Assembly: GCF_936925435.1 (NCBI RefSeq)
Contig: NZ_CAKZHQ010000007.1
Coordinates: forward strand, 1 to 56,003
DNA length: 56,003 bases
Reading direction: 5' to 3'
Source: an uncultured Ramlibacter sp.
Lineage (GTDB): Bacteria > Pseudomonadota > Gammaproteobacteria > Burkholderiales > Burkholderiaceae_C
Part shown: in pieces, positions 24,706 to 33,251 of the stretch
Numbering within the stretch: position 1 is the first letter of the stretch
How the letters are laid out: every line of letters begins with the position of its first letter
Made by a program: the position numbers and the translations under genes
The notes under the pieces: generated by a model
Seen by the model: only the letters and a program-made list of their open reading frames with translations
What the model was told of the DNA's origin: nothing
The model's database searches: none

Positions 24706-25323
24706 ATGGCAAGAATGAAATTTGTCTGTGACGCCGAGCGCTGCATCGAGTGCAACGGCTGCGTCACCGCCTGCAAGAACGAGCACGAGGTGCCCTGGGG
24801 CGTGAACCGCCGGCGCGTCGTCACCCTCAACGACGGCGTGCCGGGCGAGAAGTCGATCTCGGTGGCCTGCATGCACTGCTCCGACGCCCCCTGCATGGCC
24901 GTGTGCCCGGTCAACTGCTTTTACCGCACCGACGAGGGCGTGGTGCTGCACGACAAGGACACCTGCATCGGCTGCGGCTACTGCAGCTATGCCTGCCCCT
25001 TTGGCGCGCCGCAGTTCCCCTCGGCCGGCACTTTCGGCGTGCGCGGCAAGATGGACAAGTGCACCTTCTGCGCCGGCGGCCCGGAGGCCAACGGCTCGCA
25101 GGCCGAGTTCGAGAAGTACGGCCGCAACCGGCTGGCCGAAGGCAAGCTGCCGGCCTGTGCCGAGATGTGCTCGACCAAGGCCCTGCTGGCCGGCGACGGC
25201 GACGTGGTGGCCGACATCTTCCGCAACCGCGTGGTCAAGCGCGGCAAGGGCGCCGAGGTCTGGGGCTGGGGCACGGCCTACGGGTCCAAGCAGGCCGGCC
25301 AGCCCGGTGGAGCCAAGTCATGA
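24706..25323 (+). CDS. fdh3B: Formate dehydrogenase iron-sulfur (beta) subunit
   Basis: A 205-residue electron-transfer subunit with four 4Fe-4S clusters linking the catalytic subunit to the cytochrome. Cysteine groups in order are CIECNGCVTAC (about 14-24), CMHCSDAPCMAVC (about 56), CIGCGYCSYAC (about 88), and CTFC with CAEMC (about 117-155). It has no leader, as expected for a partner that travels with the Tat-exported alpha subunit. It is shorter than FdnH of E. coli and lacks a C-terminal membrane helix, matching the FDH3-type beta subunits. A strong AGGAG site precedes the ATG, and its stop overlaps the lipoprotein start. Confidence 0.95.
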   Translation: MARMKFVCDAERCIECNGCVTACKNEHEVPWGVNRRRVVTLNDGVPGEKSISVACMHCSDAPCMAVCPVNCFYRTDEGVVLHDKDTCIGCGYCSYACPFGAPQFPSAGTFGVRGKMDKCTFCAGGPEANGSQAEFEKYGRNRLAEGKLPACAEMCSTKALLAGDGDVVADIFRNRVVKRGKGAEVWGWGTAYGSKQAGQPGGAKS

Positions 25324-25544
25324 GGCGCGCCCTGTTGGCCATGGGCACCGTGCTGGCACTGGCCGCCTGCACCGAGAAGCCGCAGACGCTGGACAGCGGC
25401 GGCAAGCAGGACACGGCCTCCTTCCAGGGCACAGGCATGCCCTTCGTGGCGCCGGGCTGGAAGCCGGGCGACAAGATCAGCTGGGAGCAGCAGCTCAAGA
25501 CCCGGGCGCAAAATGGGCAAAACGACTATGTCAAGGTCAATTAA
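25320..25544 (+). CDS. Small lipoprotein between beta and gamma subunit genes
   Basis: A 74-residue protein with a lipoprotein leader (MRRALLAMGTVLALAAC, lipobox cysteine at 17). A short hydrophilic mature part contains GMPFVAPGWKPGDKISWEQQL. The ATG overlaps the beta-subunit stop (ATGA), and its own end overlaps the gamma-subunit start by about 30 bases. Such tight coupling implies it is made with the complex, perhaps as a periplasmic accessory. I recognise no family. Confidence 0.78.
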   Translation: MRRALLAMGTVLALAACTEKPQTLDSGGKQDTASFQGTGMPFVAPGWKPGDKISWEQQLKTRAQNGQNDYVKVN

Positions 25545-26760
25545 GGCACTGGCCCCCGTCTTTGCTGCCTTGATTGCTACTGTTTTTGTAGCATTCGGGG
25601 CCTCGGCGCAGGACCGCCTGAAGGTCGAGCCGGTGAACCCGCCGCCGGCCGCGCAAGCTGCTCCAGCGCCGCAAGGCGGCATCCAGGGCCAGAACATCTT
25701 CGAGGTCAAGCCGGAGGTCAAGCCCGACGCCGACAAAGACCCGAAGTACATGCAGCAGAGCAACGGCGAGCGCACCAAGGTGCAGCCGGGCAACAACGCG
25801 CCGATGTGGCGCGCGGTGGGCTCGGGCGTCGAGGGCTATTCCAGCCTGCCCAAGAGCGAGGCTCCCGAGGCCGGCAACCTGATCCAGGGCTTCGTCCAGT
25901 ACCCGGGCTCGCGCCTGACCAATGCCGGCGAGGCCTGGCGCCAGGTGCGCAACAACTGGATCATTCCCTACGGCGGCTCGTTGTTCCTGATCGTGCTGCT
26001 GGCGATCGCCATCTTCTACTTCACCAGGGGCACCATCGGCCAGCACGGCGCCGACACCGGCCGCAAGATCGAGCGCTTCACGCCCTTCGAGCGGGCCGCG
26101 CACTGGAGCAATGCCATCGCTTTCAGCGTGCTGGCGATCTCCGGCCTGGTGATGGCCTTCGGCAAGTTCTTCCTGCTGCCGGTGATGGGCGGCACGCTGT
26201 TCGGCTGGCTGACCTGGCTGCTCAAGACCGCGCACAACTTCGCCGGCCCGCTGTTCACCGTGTCGCTGGTCATCGTTTTCCTGACCTTTCTGCGCGACAA
26301 CTGGCCGCAGCGCGGCGACCTGGGCTGGCTGCTCAAGGCCGGCGGACTGCTGGGCAAGACGTCCCACGAGCCGCCGTCCAACCGCTTCAACGCCGGCGAG
26401 AAAGCCATCTTCTGGGGCGGCGTGTTCCTGCTGGGCAGCATCGTCGTCGCCTCGGGCCTGGTGCTGGACAAGCTCATCCCCGGCCTGGTCTATGAGCGCG
26501 CCACCATGCAGATCGCCAACATGGTCCACGGCGTGGCCACGGTGTTGATGATGTGCCTGTTCGCCGGCCACATCTACCTGGGCACGCTGGGCATGCGCGG
26601 CGCCTACAGCGCCATGCGCAGCGGCTACGTGGACGAGACCTGGGCCAAGGAACACCACGCCTACTGGTACGAGGACATCAAGGCCGGCAAGATCCCCGCC
26701 CAGCGCAGCCAGCCGCCGTCTTCCATCCCCGACGCCACGGACAACGTGCGTCCCGCCTGA
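25513..26760 (+). CDS. Formate dehydrogenase cytochrome b (gamma) subunit
   Basis: A 415-residue membrane protein. An N-terminal leader (ALAPVFAALIATVFVAFGASA) is followed by a roughly 110-residue periplasmic stretch, then a membrane helix near 160 and the cytochrome b556 domain. In that domain, RFTPFERAAHWSNAIAF and KTAHNFAGPLF supply haem-binding histidines, and MVHGVATVLMMCLFAGHIYLG supplies more. It anchors the complex and passes electrons to quinone. The ATG at 25513 overlaps the lipoprotein gene; an ATG at 25528 would give a more standard leader. The gene is followed 13 bases on by the 156-residue secreted protein. Confidence 0.95.
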   Translation: MGKTTMSRSIKALAPVFAALIATVFVAFGASAQDRLKVEPVNPPPAAQAAPAPQGGIQGQNIFEVKPEVKPDADKDPKYMQQSNGERTKVQPGNNAPMWRAVGSGVEGYSSLPKSEAPEAGNLIQGFVQYPGSRLTNAGEAWRQVRNNWIIPYGGSLFLIVLLAIAIFYFTRGTIGQHGADTGRKIERFTPFERAAHWSNAIAFSVLAISGLVMAFGKFFLLPVMGGTLFGWLTWLLKTAHNFAGPLFTVSLVIVFLTFLRDNWPQRGDLGWLLKAGGLLGKTSHEPPSNRFNAGEKAIFWGGVFLLGSIVVASGLVLDKLIPGLVYERATMQIANMVHGVATVLMMCLFAGHIYLGTLGMRGAYSAMRSGYVDETWAKEHHAYWYEDIKAGKIPAQRSQPPSSIPDATDNVRPA

Positions 26761-26773
26761 GAGGATTCATGCG

Positions 26774-27244
26774 ATGAAGCACTTCCTGATTCCCGCCGTC
26801 CTGGTGGCCGCCTGCGGCCTGGCAGCGGCCAAGATCCCGGCGCCCGTGCTGGACGACGCGGCCAAGGCCAAGGCGGCGGAAGCCGCGGCCAAGACCGCCT
26901 GGCAGGGCAAGGTCGACAACTGGCAGCTGTGCAAGGCGCAGGACAAGGTGGCCGCGCAGTACCGCAAGACGGCCGGCATGGTGCCGGCCAAGGACCTCAA
27001 GGATGCCAAGGCAGCGGCGCCGACGGCTCCTGCAGCGCCCGTGGCGGCCGCTTCCGCCGCAGGCACACCGGTCGCAGCCGCGCCGGTGATCGCGCCCTGC
27101 ACCGACCCCGGTCCATTTGCCTACACCCCGCCCGAGCAAAAGCCCCTGGAGGCTTCGGGCGCGCATTCGCCGCCCGGCACGGCATCGAGCCCGCCCAGCA
27201 CCAAGACGCCTGCGGCTGCGATGGACCCGGCCAAGAAGTCCTGA
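26774..27244 (+). CDS. Secreted Ala/Pro-rich protein at the end of the formate dehydrogenase operon
   Basis: A 156-residue protein with a leader (MKHFLIPAVLVAACGLAAA). Next comes an Ala/Lys-rich helix, the segment AWQGKVDNWQLCKAQDKVAAQYRK, and a long low-complexity Pro/Ala tail. Two cysteines remain in the mature part (QLCKAQ and APCTDPG) and could form a disulfide. It is the last gene before a strong terminator. I know of no assigned function; a link to the dehydrogenase rests on position. Confidence 0.75.
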   Translation: MKHFLIPAVLVAACGLAAAKIPAPVLDDAAKAKAAEAAAKTAWQGKVDNWQLCKAQDKVAAQYRKTAGMVPAKDLKDAKAAAPTAPAAPVAAASAAGTPVAAAPVIAPCTDPGPFAYTPPEQKPLEASGAHSPPGTASSPPSTKTPAAAMDPAKKS

Positions 27245-27257
27245 GCCTTCTGTCAGG

Positions 27258-27297
27258 GACGCCGGTGCCGCCCTGCGGCGCCGGCGTCTGCTTTTTT
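27258..27297 (+). terminator. Intrinsic terminator after the formate dehydrogenase operon
   Basis: GACGCCGGTGCCGC and GCGGCGCCGGCGTC pair (14 pairs, one of them G-T) around a three-base loop at 27258-27288. TGC and then six T residues (27292-27297) follow. This is the clearest terminator in the window. It separates the structural operon from fdhD, which starts 18 bases later. Confidence 0.88.
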
Positions 27298-27314
27298 GCG
27301 GTAGCCTTCCCGCC

Positions 27315-28166
27315 ATGTCCCTGCCAGTCCTGACCGAGGCGCGCGCGCCGCTGACCCAAGAGATCGCCACCCTCAACGAGCACGGCGAGCAGGAAAGCCA
27401 TTCCATCCCGGCCGAACGCGACCTCACGGTCTACGTCGACAAGCGCGAACTGGTGACGCTGATGACCCTGGGCGCCCGGCCCGAGTGGCTGGTGCTGGGC
27501 TACCTGCGCAACCAGCGTCTGGTGCAATCTGTCGACGAGGTCGAGTCGGTGACCGTGGACTGGGACGTGAACTCGGCCGCGGTCAAGACCCGCGCCGGCA
27601 TCGACCGCATCGAGGAGCGCACCTCGCGCCGCGTGGTGACCACAGGCTGCGGCCAGGGCAGTGTGTTCGGTGGTCTGATGGACGAGGTCGATTCCATCGC
27701 CCTGCCCGAAGGCACGCTCACGCAAGCGCAGCTCTATGGCATCGTCAACGTCATCCGGCTGCAGGAGAGCACGTACAAGTCGGCCGGCTCGGTCCATGGC
27801 TGCGCGCTGTTTCGTGGCGAGGAGATGCTGCTGTTTGTCGAGGACGTGGGCCGCCACAACGCCATCGACACGATTGCTGGCTGGATGTGGCTGAACCCCG
27901 ACGCCCTCATGCCGCGCGCCGGCGAGCCCTTCGTGTTCTACACGACCGGGCGGCTGACCAGCGAGATGGTGATCAAGTCGGCGCAGATGGGCGTGGCCAT
28001 CGTGGTCTCGCGCAGCGGCATCACCCAGATGGGCCACCAGATCGCCCAGCGACTGGGCCTGTGCGCCATCGGCCGCGCCACCAACAAGCGCTTCCTGTGC
28101 TACACCGCACCCGAGCGCCTGCAGCTGCAGCCCGGCCTGGCGGGACCCAAGCTGCGCGCCGCCTGA
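27315..28166 (+). CDS. fdhD: Formate dehydrogenase sulfurtransferase FdhD
   Basis: A 283-residue cytoplasmic protein that transfers sulfur to the Mo/W-bisMGD cofactor before it enters the catalytic subunit. Typical segments are the N-terminal EERDL-like AERDLTVYVDKREL, the GSVHGCALF and FVEDVGRHNAIDTIAGW blocks, and TTGRLTSEMVIKSAQ. The usual CxxC loop reads TTGCGQGSVFG here, so only the first cysteine is kept. The ATG at 27315 starts just after the terminator, so the gene needs its own promoter or read-through; a TAGCCT hexamer seven bases before the ATG is a weak candidate. Confidence 0.95.
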   Translation: MSLPVLTEARAPLTQEIATLNEHGEQESHSIPAERDLTVYVDKRELVTLMTLGARPEWLVLGYLRNQRLVQSVDEVESVTVDWDVNSAAVKTRAGIDRIEERTSRRVVTTGCGQGSVFGGLMDEVDSIALPEGTLTQAQLYGIVNVIRLQESTYKSAGSVHGCALFRGEEMLLFVEDVGRHNAIDTIAGWMWLNPDALMPRAGEPFVFYTTGRLTSEMVIKSAQMGVAIVVSRSGITQMGHQIAQRLGLCAIGRATNKRFLCYTAPERLQLQPGLAGPKLRAA

Positions 28167-28201
28167 GCTTGCCTGCGGCGTCGCTGGCATGATGGCCGGC
28201 C

Positions 28202-29602
28202 ATGACGGAATCCATATCTTCTGAACCAGCGGCAGCCACGCGCCTGCCGCTGCGCACCTGGCTGGGCGAAGGCCTGCGCGCCAGCATCTTCCTGCCCGCT
28301 CGTGTCGCCACCGCCTTGCCGACGCCTTTGCAACTGGCCGCCGTGGTGGCGTTGGTGGCCCTGCTGGAGATCGGCCTGGGACGGCTGGAGATCCCCGGCC
28401 CGGCCAGTTTCGACCTGCGCGGCTGGCTGGCGCCCTGGTGGAGCACGGCCGCCATCTTGTTCCTGGCCTGGTGGGCGCTGCCCGCCGCTGGGTCGCAGCG
28501 GTCGCCGGGCCTGGCCGCCTGGTTCCTGCTGTGGACCGCCGGCCTGCTGCCCGCCACCCTGGTGTCGCTGGCGCTGGGCATCGTCCAGGGCCAGGATGCA
28601 GCGCCGGACTGGTTGGGCCAGGCCTGGGCGGCCTGGGGCCTGTACCTGGGGCTGTGGGCCTGGACCATCGCCGTGTCGCTGCGCCTGGGCCGCCAGTTCG
28701 GCGCGCCCTGGCCGCGCCTGGTCTGGCTGGGCCTGGGGCTGGTGGCTGTGTATGCGGTGATGGTCTGGCAGTTCCCCGACCGTCCCTGGCAGGCCGACAC
28801 CAGCGGCGAGCCCGATCCGCCGCGGCTGGAGCTCAGCCAGGAGGCCTTCGAGGCGCAGCAGGCGCTGTGGAGCAAGTCGGTGGCCGAACTGGCGCCCGAG
28901 CGGCCCGGCGTGGCCGAGGTCTACGGCCTGGTCTTCGCGCCCTATGCGCGCGAGGACGTCTTCCTGCGCGAGAGCAGCATGGTGGCGCGATTGCTGGCCG
29001 AGCGCTTCGACGCCCAGGGCCGGGTGCTGCACCTGGTCAACCACGTCGACACCGTCCAGACCCATCCCTGGGCGACACCGCTGAATCTGGAGCGCGCCAT
29101 CGAGGCCCTGGCCGGTCGCATGGACCGCGACAACGACGTGCTGGTGGTCTACCTGACCTCGCACGGCGCCAGCGACTACCAGCTGGCGGCCGCGCACTGG
29201 CCGCTGGAGGTGGGCACGGTCAGCCCCGGCGAGCTGCGCCAGGCCCTGGACAAGGCCGGCATCCGCAACCGCGTGATCGCCATTTCGGCCTGCTATTCCG
29301 GCGGCTGGGTCGGCCCGCTGTCGGGCGACAGCACCCTGCTGATGACCGCCGCCGACGCCACCCACACCTCATATGGCTGCGGGCGTCTGTCCGAACTCAC
29401 CTTCTTCGGCCGCGCCGTATTCGACGAGCAACTGCGCAAGACGCATTCCTTCGAGCAGGCCTTTGCTGCCGCCGTGCCGCTGATCCGCCAGCGCGAGATC
29501 GACGCCGGCAAGGACGACGGTTTTTCCAACCCGCAGATCAGCGTGGGCGAAAAGATCCGCCCCGTGCTGCAGGCGCTGCAGCAGCGGCTGGACAGCCGCT
29601 AG
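28202..29602 (+). CDS. Membrane-anchored C13 family cysteine peptidase
   Basis: A 466-residue protein in two halves. Residues about 40-200 hold four or five hydrophobic helices (LQLAAVVALVALLEIGLG, AWFLLWTAGLLPATLVSL and others). The C-terminal half is a legumain/caspase-like C13 domain: YGLVFAPYAREDVF, then LTSHGAS with the catalytic His near 321, and ISACYSGGW with the catalytic Cys near 364. The combination suggests an inner-membrane protease with its catalytic domain on one face of the membrane. The substrate is unknown. It lies between fdhD and a metallo-beta-lactamase-fold lipoprotein on the same strand. Confidence 0.88.
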   Translation: MTESISSEPAAATRLPLRTWLGEGLRASIFLPARVATALPTPLQLAAVVALVALLEIGLGRLEIPGPASFDLRGWLAPWWSTAAILFLAWWALPAAGSQRSPGLAAWFLLWTAGLLPATLVSLALGIVQGQDAAPDWLGQAWAAWGLYLGLWAWTIAVSLRLGRQFGAPWPRLVWLGLGLVAVYAVMVWQFPDRPWQADTSGEPDPPRLELSQEAFEAQQALWSKSVAELAPERPGVAEVYGLVFAPYAREDVFLRESSMVARLLAERFDAQGRVLHLVNHVDTVQTHPWATPLNLERAIEALAGRMDRDNDVLVVYLTSHGASDYQLAAAHWPLEVGTVSPGELRQALDKAGIRNRVIAISACYSGGWVGPLSGDSTLLMTAADATHTSYGCGRLSELTFFGRAVFDEQLRKTHSFEQAFAAAVPLIRQREIDAGKDDGFSNPQISVGEKIRPVLQALQQRLDSR

Positions 29603-29649
29603 GGTTCAGGCTCATCCAGGCTTAACTCTTTGCGGCTAAGGTCGCAGCC

Positions 29650-30687
29650 ATGAACATCCTGCGGCCGCGCCATTCGCTCCTTGCCTGCCTGCTCGCGCTG
29701 GCCGGTTGCAGCACCTCCGATGGTTTCCAGAACATGGCCAACGCCGACATCGCGCCGGCGCAGAGCCCGATGAAGATCTGGTGGCGGGTGTTGACCGAAT
29801 CCAAGGTGGGGACGGTGCCGGTCGATCCGGTGCCGGTGCAGCCGCTGACCCGCGCGGCGCTGGACGCGCTGGACCCCAAGGGCGTGCACATCGTGCGGCT
29901 GGGCCATTCCTCGCATTTGCTCAAGCTGGAGGGCAAGTACTGGCTGATCGACCCGGTCTTCAGCGAGCGCGCTTCGCCCGTGCAGTGGGCCGGACCGCGG
30001 CGCTTCCATCCTTCGCCGATCGCGCTGGCCGACCTGCCGCCCATCGAGGGCCTGATCCTCTCGCACGACCACTACGACCACCTGGACCGCGCCACCATCG
30101 AGGCGCTGGCCCTGAAGGTGCAGCGCTACTACGTGCCCACCGGCGTGGGCGCGCGGCTGCAGTCCATGCAGGTGCCGGCCGAGCGCATCCAGGAGCTGGG
30201 CTGGTGGCAGGCTGCCACGCACGGTGGCGTGCAGCTGACGGCCGCGCCGTCCCAGCATTTCTCGGGCCGCAGCCTGACCGACCGCAACGCCACGCTGTGG
30301 GCCTCGTGGCTGATCCGCGCCGGCGGCCGTCTGGTGTTCTACAGCGGCGACAGCGGCTACTTCCCGGGCTTCCGCCAGATCGGCGAGCGCTTCCCCGGCA
30401 TCGACCTGGCGCTGATCGAGAATGGCGCCTATGACAAGGACTGGCCGCAGGTGCACATGACGCCGGAGGAAAGCATCCGCGCGTTCGAGGACCTGAAAGC
30501 CAAGACGCTGTACAGCGTGCACAACAGCACCTTCGACCTGGCCTTCCATCCCTGGCGCGAGCCCATGGACCGGCTGGCTGCGCTGGCGTCCGCCAAGGGC
30601 ATCGACCTGGCCACACCTGTGATCGGTGAGGTGATGAGCGTGGGCCAGCCGCGCAGCAACGCGCTGTGGTGGGCTAAGCTGCGTTGA
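29650..30687 (+). CDS. Metallo-beta-lactamase-fold lipoprotein (NAPE-PLD/UlaG-like)
   Basis: A 345-residue hydrolase with a lipoprotein leader (LLACLLALAGC). The two-metal motif HDHYDHLD is near residue 138, and QHFSGRSLTDRNATLW and YSGDSGY are typical of the N-acyl-phosphatidylethanolamine phospholipase-like branch. VHNSTFDLAFHPW holds the final histidine. Family members hydrolyse phospholipids or sugar-phosphate lactones. A membrane-anchored location favours a lipid, but this is inference. Its TGA overlaps the ATG of the FtsX-type permease gene by one base, so the two are coupled. Confidence 0.88.
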   Translation: MNILRPRHSLLACLLALAGCSTSDGFQNMANADIAPAQSPMKIWWRVLTESKVGTVPVDPVPVQPLTRAALDALDPKGVHIVRLGHSSHLLKLEGKYWLIDPVFSERASPVQWAGPRRFHPSPIALADLPPIEGLILSHDHYDHLDRATIEALALKVQRYYVPTGVGARLQSMQVPAERIQELGWWQAATHGGVQLTAAPSQHFSGRSLTDRNATLWASWLIRAGGRLVFYSGDSGYFPGFRQIGERFPGIDLALIENGAYDKDWPQVHMTPEESIRAFEDLKAKTLYSVHNSTFDLAFHPWREPMDRLAALASAKGIDLATPVIGEVMSVGQPRSNALWWAKLR

Positions 30688-33218
30688 TGGACAAGGCCGG
30701 CGGCATTTCTTTCTGGCAGCTGGGTTGGCGCACCCTGTGGCGTGACCTGCGCGCCGGCGAGCTGCGTCTGCTGATCGTGGCGGTGACGCTGGCCGTGGCC
30801 GCGCTCACCGCCGTCGGCTTTTTTGCCGACCGACTCAAGGGCGGGCTGGCGCGTGATGCCCGCCAACTGCTGGGCGGCGACGCCGTGGTCTCCAGCGACA
30901 ACCCCACACCCCAGGCCTTCATGGACAAGGCCCGTGCGCTGGGCCTGCAAAGCACGGTCACGCTGGGTTTCCCCACCATGGGCCGGGCCAGCGAGGCCCA
31001 GGGCGGCGCCAGCAAGCTGGTGGCGCTCAAGGCGGTCTCGCCGGGCTATCCCTTGCGCGGCAACCTGACCGTGGCGACGGCCCCCGAGACGCCGGGCGCC
31101 GTGACCCGCGAGGTGCCGGCCCGCGGCGAGGCCTGGGTCGACGCACCGCTGCTGGAAGCCATTGGCCTGAAGGCCGGCGACATGTTGCTGCTGGGCGATG
31201 CCCGGCTGCGCATCAGCCGCATCATCGTGCTCGAGCCCGACCGCGGCGGCGGCTTCATGAGCTTCGCGCCGCGGGTCATGGTCAACGCCGCCGACCTGCC
31301 GGCGACCCGCCTGATCCAGCCGGCCAGCCGCATCTCCTACCGCTTCGCCGTCGCCGGCAAGGACCGCGACGTGGCCGCCTTTGCCGATTGGGCGGCGCAG
31401 GAGGCGAAAAAGCGTGAAGTGAGCGGCCTGCGCGTCGAGTCGCTCGAGGGCGGCCGCCCCGAGATGCGCCAGACCCTGGACCGGGCCGAGAAATTCCTCA
31501 ACCTGGTGGCCCTGCTGTCGGCGTTGCTCAGCGCAGTGGCGGTGGCGCTGGCGGCGCGCGGCTTTGCAGCCGGCCACCTGGACGATTGCGCCATGCTGCG
31601 CGTGCTGGGCCAGAGCCAGCGGACCATCGCCTGGAGCTATGCCTTCGAGTTCGCCCTGATCGGCCTGGCCGCCAGCGCGCTGGGCGTGGCCATCGGCTAC
31701 GGCGTGCATTTCGTTTTTGTGCTGCTGCTGGCCGGCCTGGTGGAAGCGGCCCTGCCGGCCGCCAGCTTCTGGCCCGTGGCGTTCGGCCTGGGCATGGGCC
31801 TGACCCTGCTGTTTGCCTTCGGCCTGCCGCCGGTGCTGCAGCTGGCCCAGGTGCCGCCGCTGCGGGTGATCCGGCGTGACGTCGGCAACCTGCGGCCGGC
31901 CTCGGCCGCGGTGCTGGCCATTGGCGTGACCGGCTTTGCCGTGCTGCTGCTGGCCGCCAGCAGCGACCTGCTGCTGGGCGCCATCGCGGTGGGCGGTTTT
32001 GCCGGCGCCGTGCTGCTGTTTGCCGCGCTCAGCTGGCTGGCCGTCAAGGGCTTGCGGCTGGCGGTCAACGAGGCGACCGCGCCGCGCTGGCTGGTGTTGG
32101 CCACCCGCCAGATTTCGGCGCGGCCGGCCTATGCGGTGGTGCAGGTCAGCGCGCTGGCCGTGGGCCTGCTGGCCCTGGTGCTGCTGGTGCTGCTGCGCAC
32201 CGACCTGATCGCCAGCTGGCGCCAGGCCACGCCGCCGGACGCACCCAACCGCTTCGTCATCAACGTCATGCCCGAGCAGAACCAGGCCTTCCAGCAGGCG
32301 CTGCGCGAGGCCGGTGTGCAGCGCTTCGACTGGTACCCCATGATCCGTGGCCGCCTGGTGGCGGTCAACGGCAAGGCAGTGGCGCCCGATGACTACACGG
32401 AGGACCGCGCAAAGCGCCTGGTCGACCGCGAGTTCAACCTCTCGCACAGCGCTGTCCAGCCGCCGCACAACGCGGTGGTGGCCGGCCGCTGGCAGGCTGA
32501 AGAAGCAGGCGCCATCAGCGTGGAAGAGGGCATCGCCAAGACCCTGGGCCTGAAGCTGGGCGACAGCCTGCGCTTTGACATCGGCGGCATCCAGGCCGAG
32601 TCCAGGATCACATCGCTGCGCAAGGTGGACTGGGGCTCGATGCGGGCGAATTTCTTTGTCATCTACCCGGTCAGCGCCATGGCCGACGTGCCGGTGACTT
32701 TCATGAGCGCCTTCCGCGCGCCCGACGGCAAGGGGTTCGACAACGCCCTGGTGCGGGCCTTCCCCAACATCACCAACGTCGACATGACCAGCACCATCAA
32801 CCAGATCCAGGGCGTGCTGGACAAGGTGGTGCGCGCCATCGAGTTCCTGTTCGGCTTCACCCTGGCGGCCGGCGTGGTCGTGCTGTTCGCAGCGGTGACG
32901 GCCACGCGCGAAGAGCGGGCACGCGAGTTCGCCATCATGCGGGCCGTGGGCGCGCGTGCCAGCCTGCTGCGCCAGGTGCAGCGCGCCGAACTGGCCGGTG
33001 TCGGCCTGCTGGCGGGCTTCCTGGCCAGCATCGTGGCCTCCGTGGTGGGCTGGGCTCTGGCGCGCTGGGTGTTCGACTTCACCTGGACGGCCTCGCCCCT
33101 GGTGCCGCTGCTGGGCGCGCTGGCCGGCGCTGCACTGGCGCTGGCGGCCGGCTGGTGGGGCCTGCGCGAGGTGCTGACGCGGCCGGTGGTGGACACCCTG
33201 CGCCGCGCCGCCGAGTAA
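30687..33218 (+). CDS. FtsX-type ABC transporter permease (YbbP-like)
   Basis: An 843-residue membrane protein with two copies of the FtsX/MacB permease domain. One helix near the N terminus is followed by a large periplasmic domain and then a block of helices around 265-500. A second periplasmic domain follows, and the final helices are near 710-830 (REERAREFAIMRAVGARASLL is the typical coupling segment). YbbP-type permeases normally have a YbbA ATPase gene next to them. None is present here, and the gene instead follows a metallo-beta-lactamase-fold lipoprotein with overlapping stop/start. Lipid or lipoprotein export is the usual guess for the family. Confidence 0.9.
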   Translation: MDKAGGISFWQLGWRTLWRDLRAGELRLLIVAVTLAVAALTAVGFFADRLKGGLARDARQLLGGDAVVSSDNPTPQAFMDKARALGLQSTVTLGFPTMGRASEAQGGASKLVALKAVSPGYPLRGNLTVATAPETPGAVTREVPARGEAWVDAPLLEAIGLKAGDMLLLGDARLRISRIIVLEPDRGGGFMSFAPRVMVNAADLPATRLIQPASRISYRFAVAGKDRDVAAFADWAAQEAKKREVSGLRVESLEGGRPEMRQTLDRAEKFLNLVALLSALLSAVAVALAARGFAAGHLDDCAMLRVLGQSQRTIAWSYAFEFALIGLAASALGVAIGYGVHFVFVLLLAGLVEAALPAASFWPVAFGLGMGLTLLFAFGLPPVLQLAQVPPLRVIRRDVGNLRPASAAVLAIGVTGFAVLLLAASSDLLLGAIAVGGFAGAVLLFAALSWLAVKGLRLAVNEATAPRWLVLATRQISARPAYAVVQVSALAVGLLALVLLVLLRTDLIASWRQATPPDAPNRFVINVMPEQNQAFQQALREAGVQRFDWYPMIRGRLVAVNGKAVAPDDYTEDRAKRLVDREFNLSHSAVQPPHNAVVAGRWQAEEAGAISVEEGIAKTLGLKLGDSLRFDIGGIQAESRITSLRKVDWGSMRANFFVIYPVSAMADVPVTFMSAFRAPDGKGFDNALVRAFPNITNVDMTSTINQIQGVLDKVVRAIEFLFGFTLAAGVVVLFAAVTATREERAREFAIMRAVGARASLLRQVQRAELAGVGLLAGFLASIVASVVGWALARWVFDFTWTASPLVPLLGALAGAALALAAGWWGLREVLTRPVVDTLRRAAE

Positions 33219-33251
33219 ACCGGCCCCGGAAGAGGGCGCGACAATAGGGGG

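Noticed and set aside
21703..24951. 1082-codon minus-strand frame opposite the formate dehydrogenase gene
   Set aside because: The plus strand carries an unmistakable Mo/W enzyme. The antisense frame has shadow composition and no motif.
30687..33218. LolCDE-type lipoprotein exporter
   Set aside because: The 843-residue double-domain layout fits YbbP. LolC/E are about 400 residues, and no LolD-type ATPase is present.
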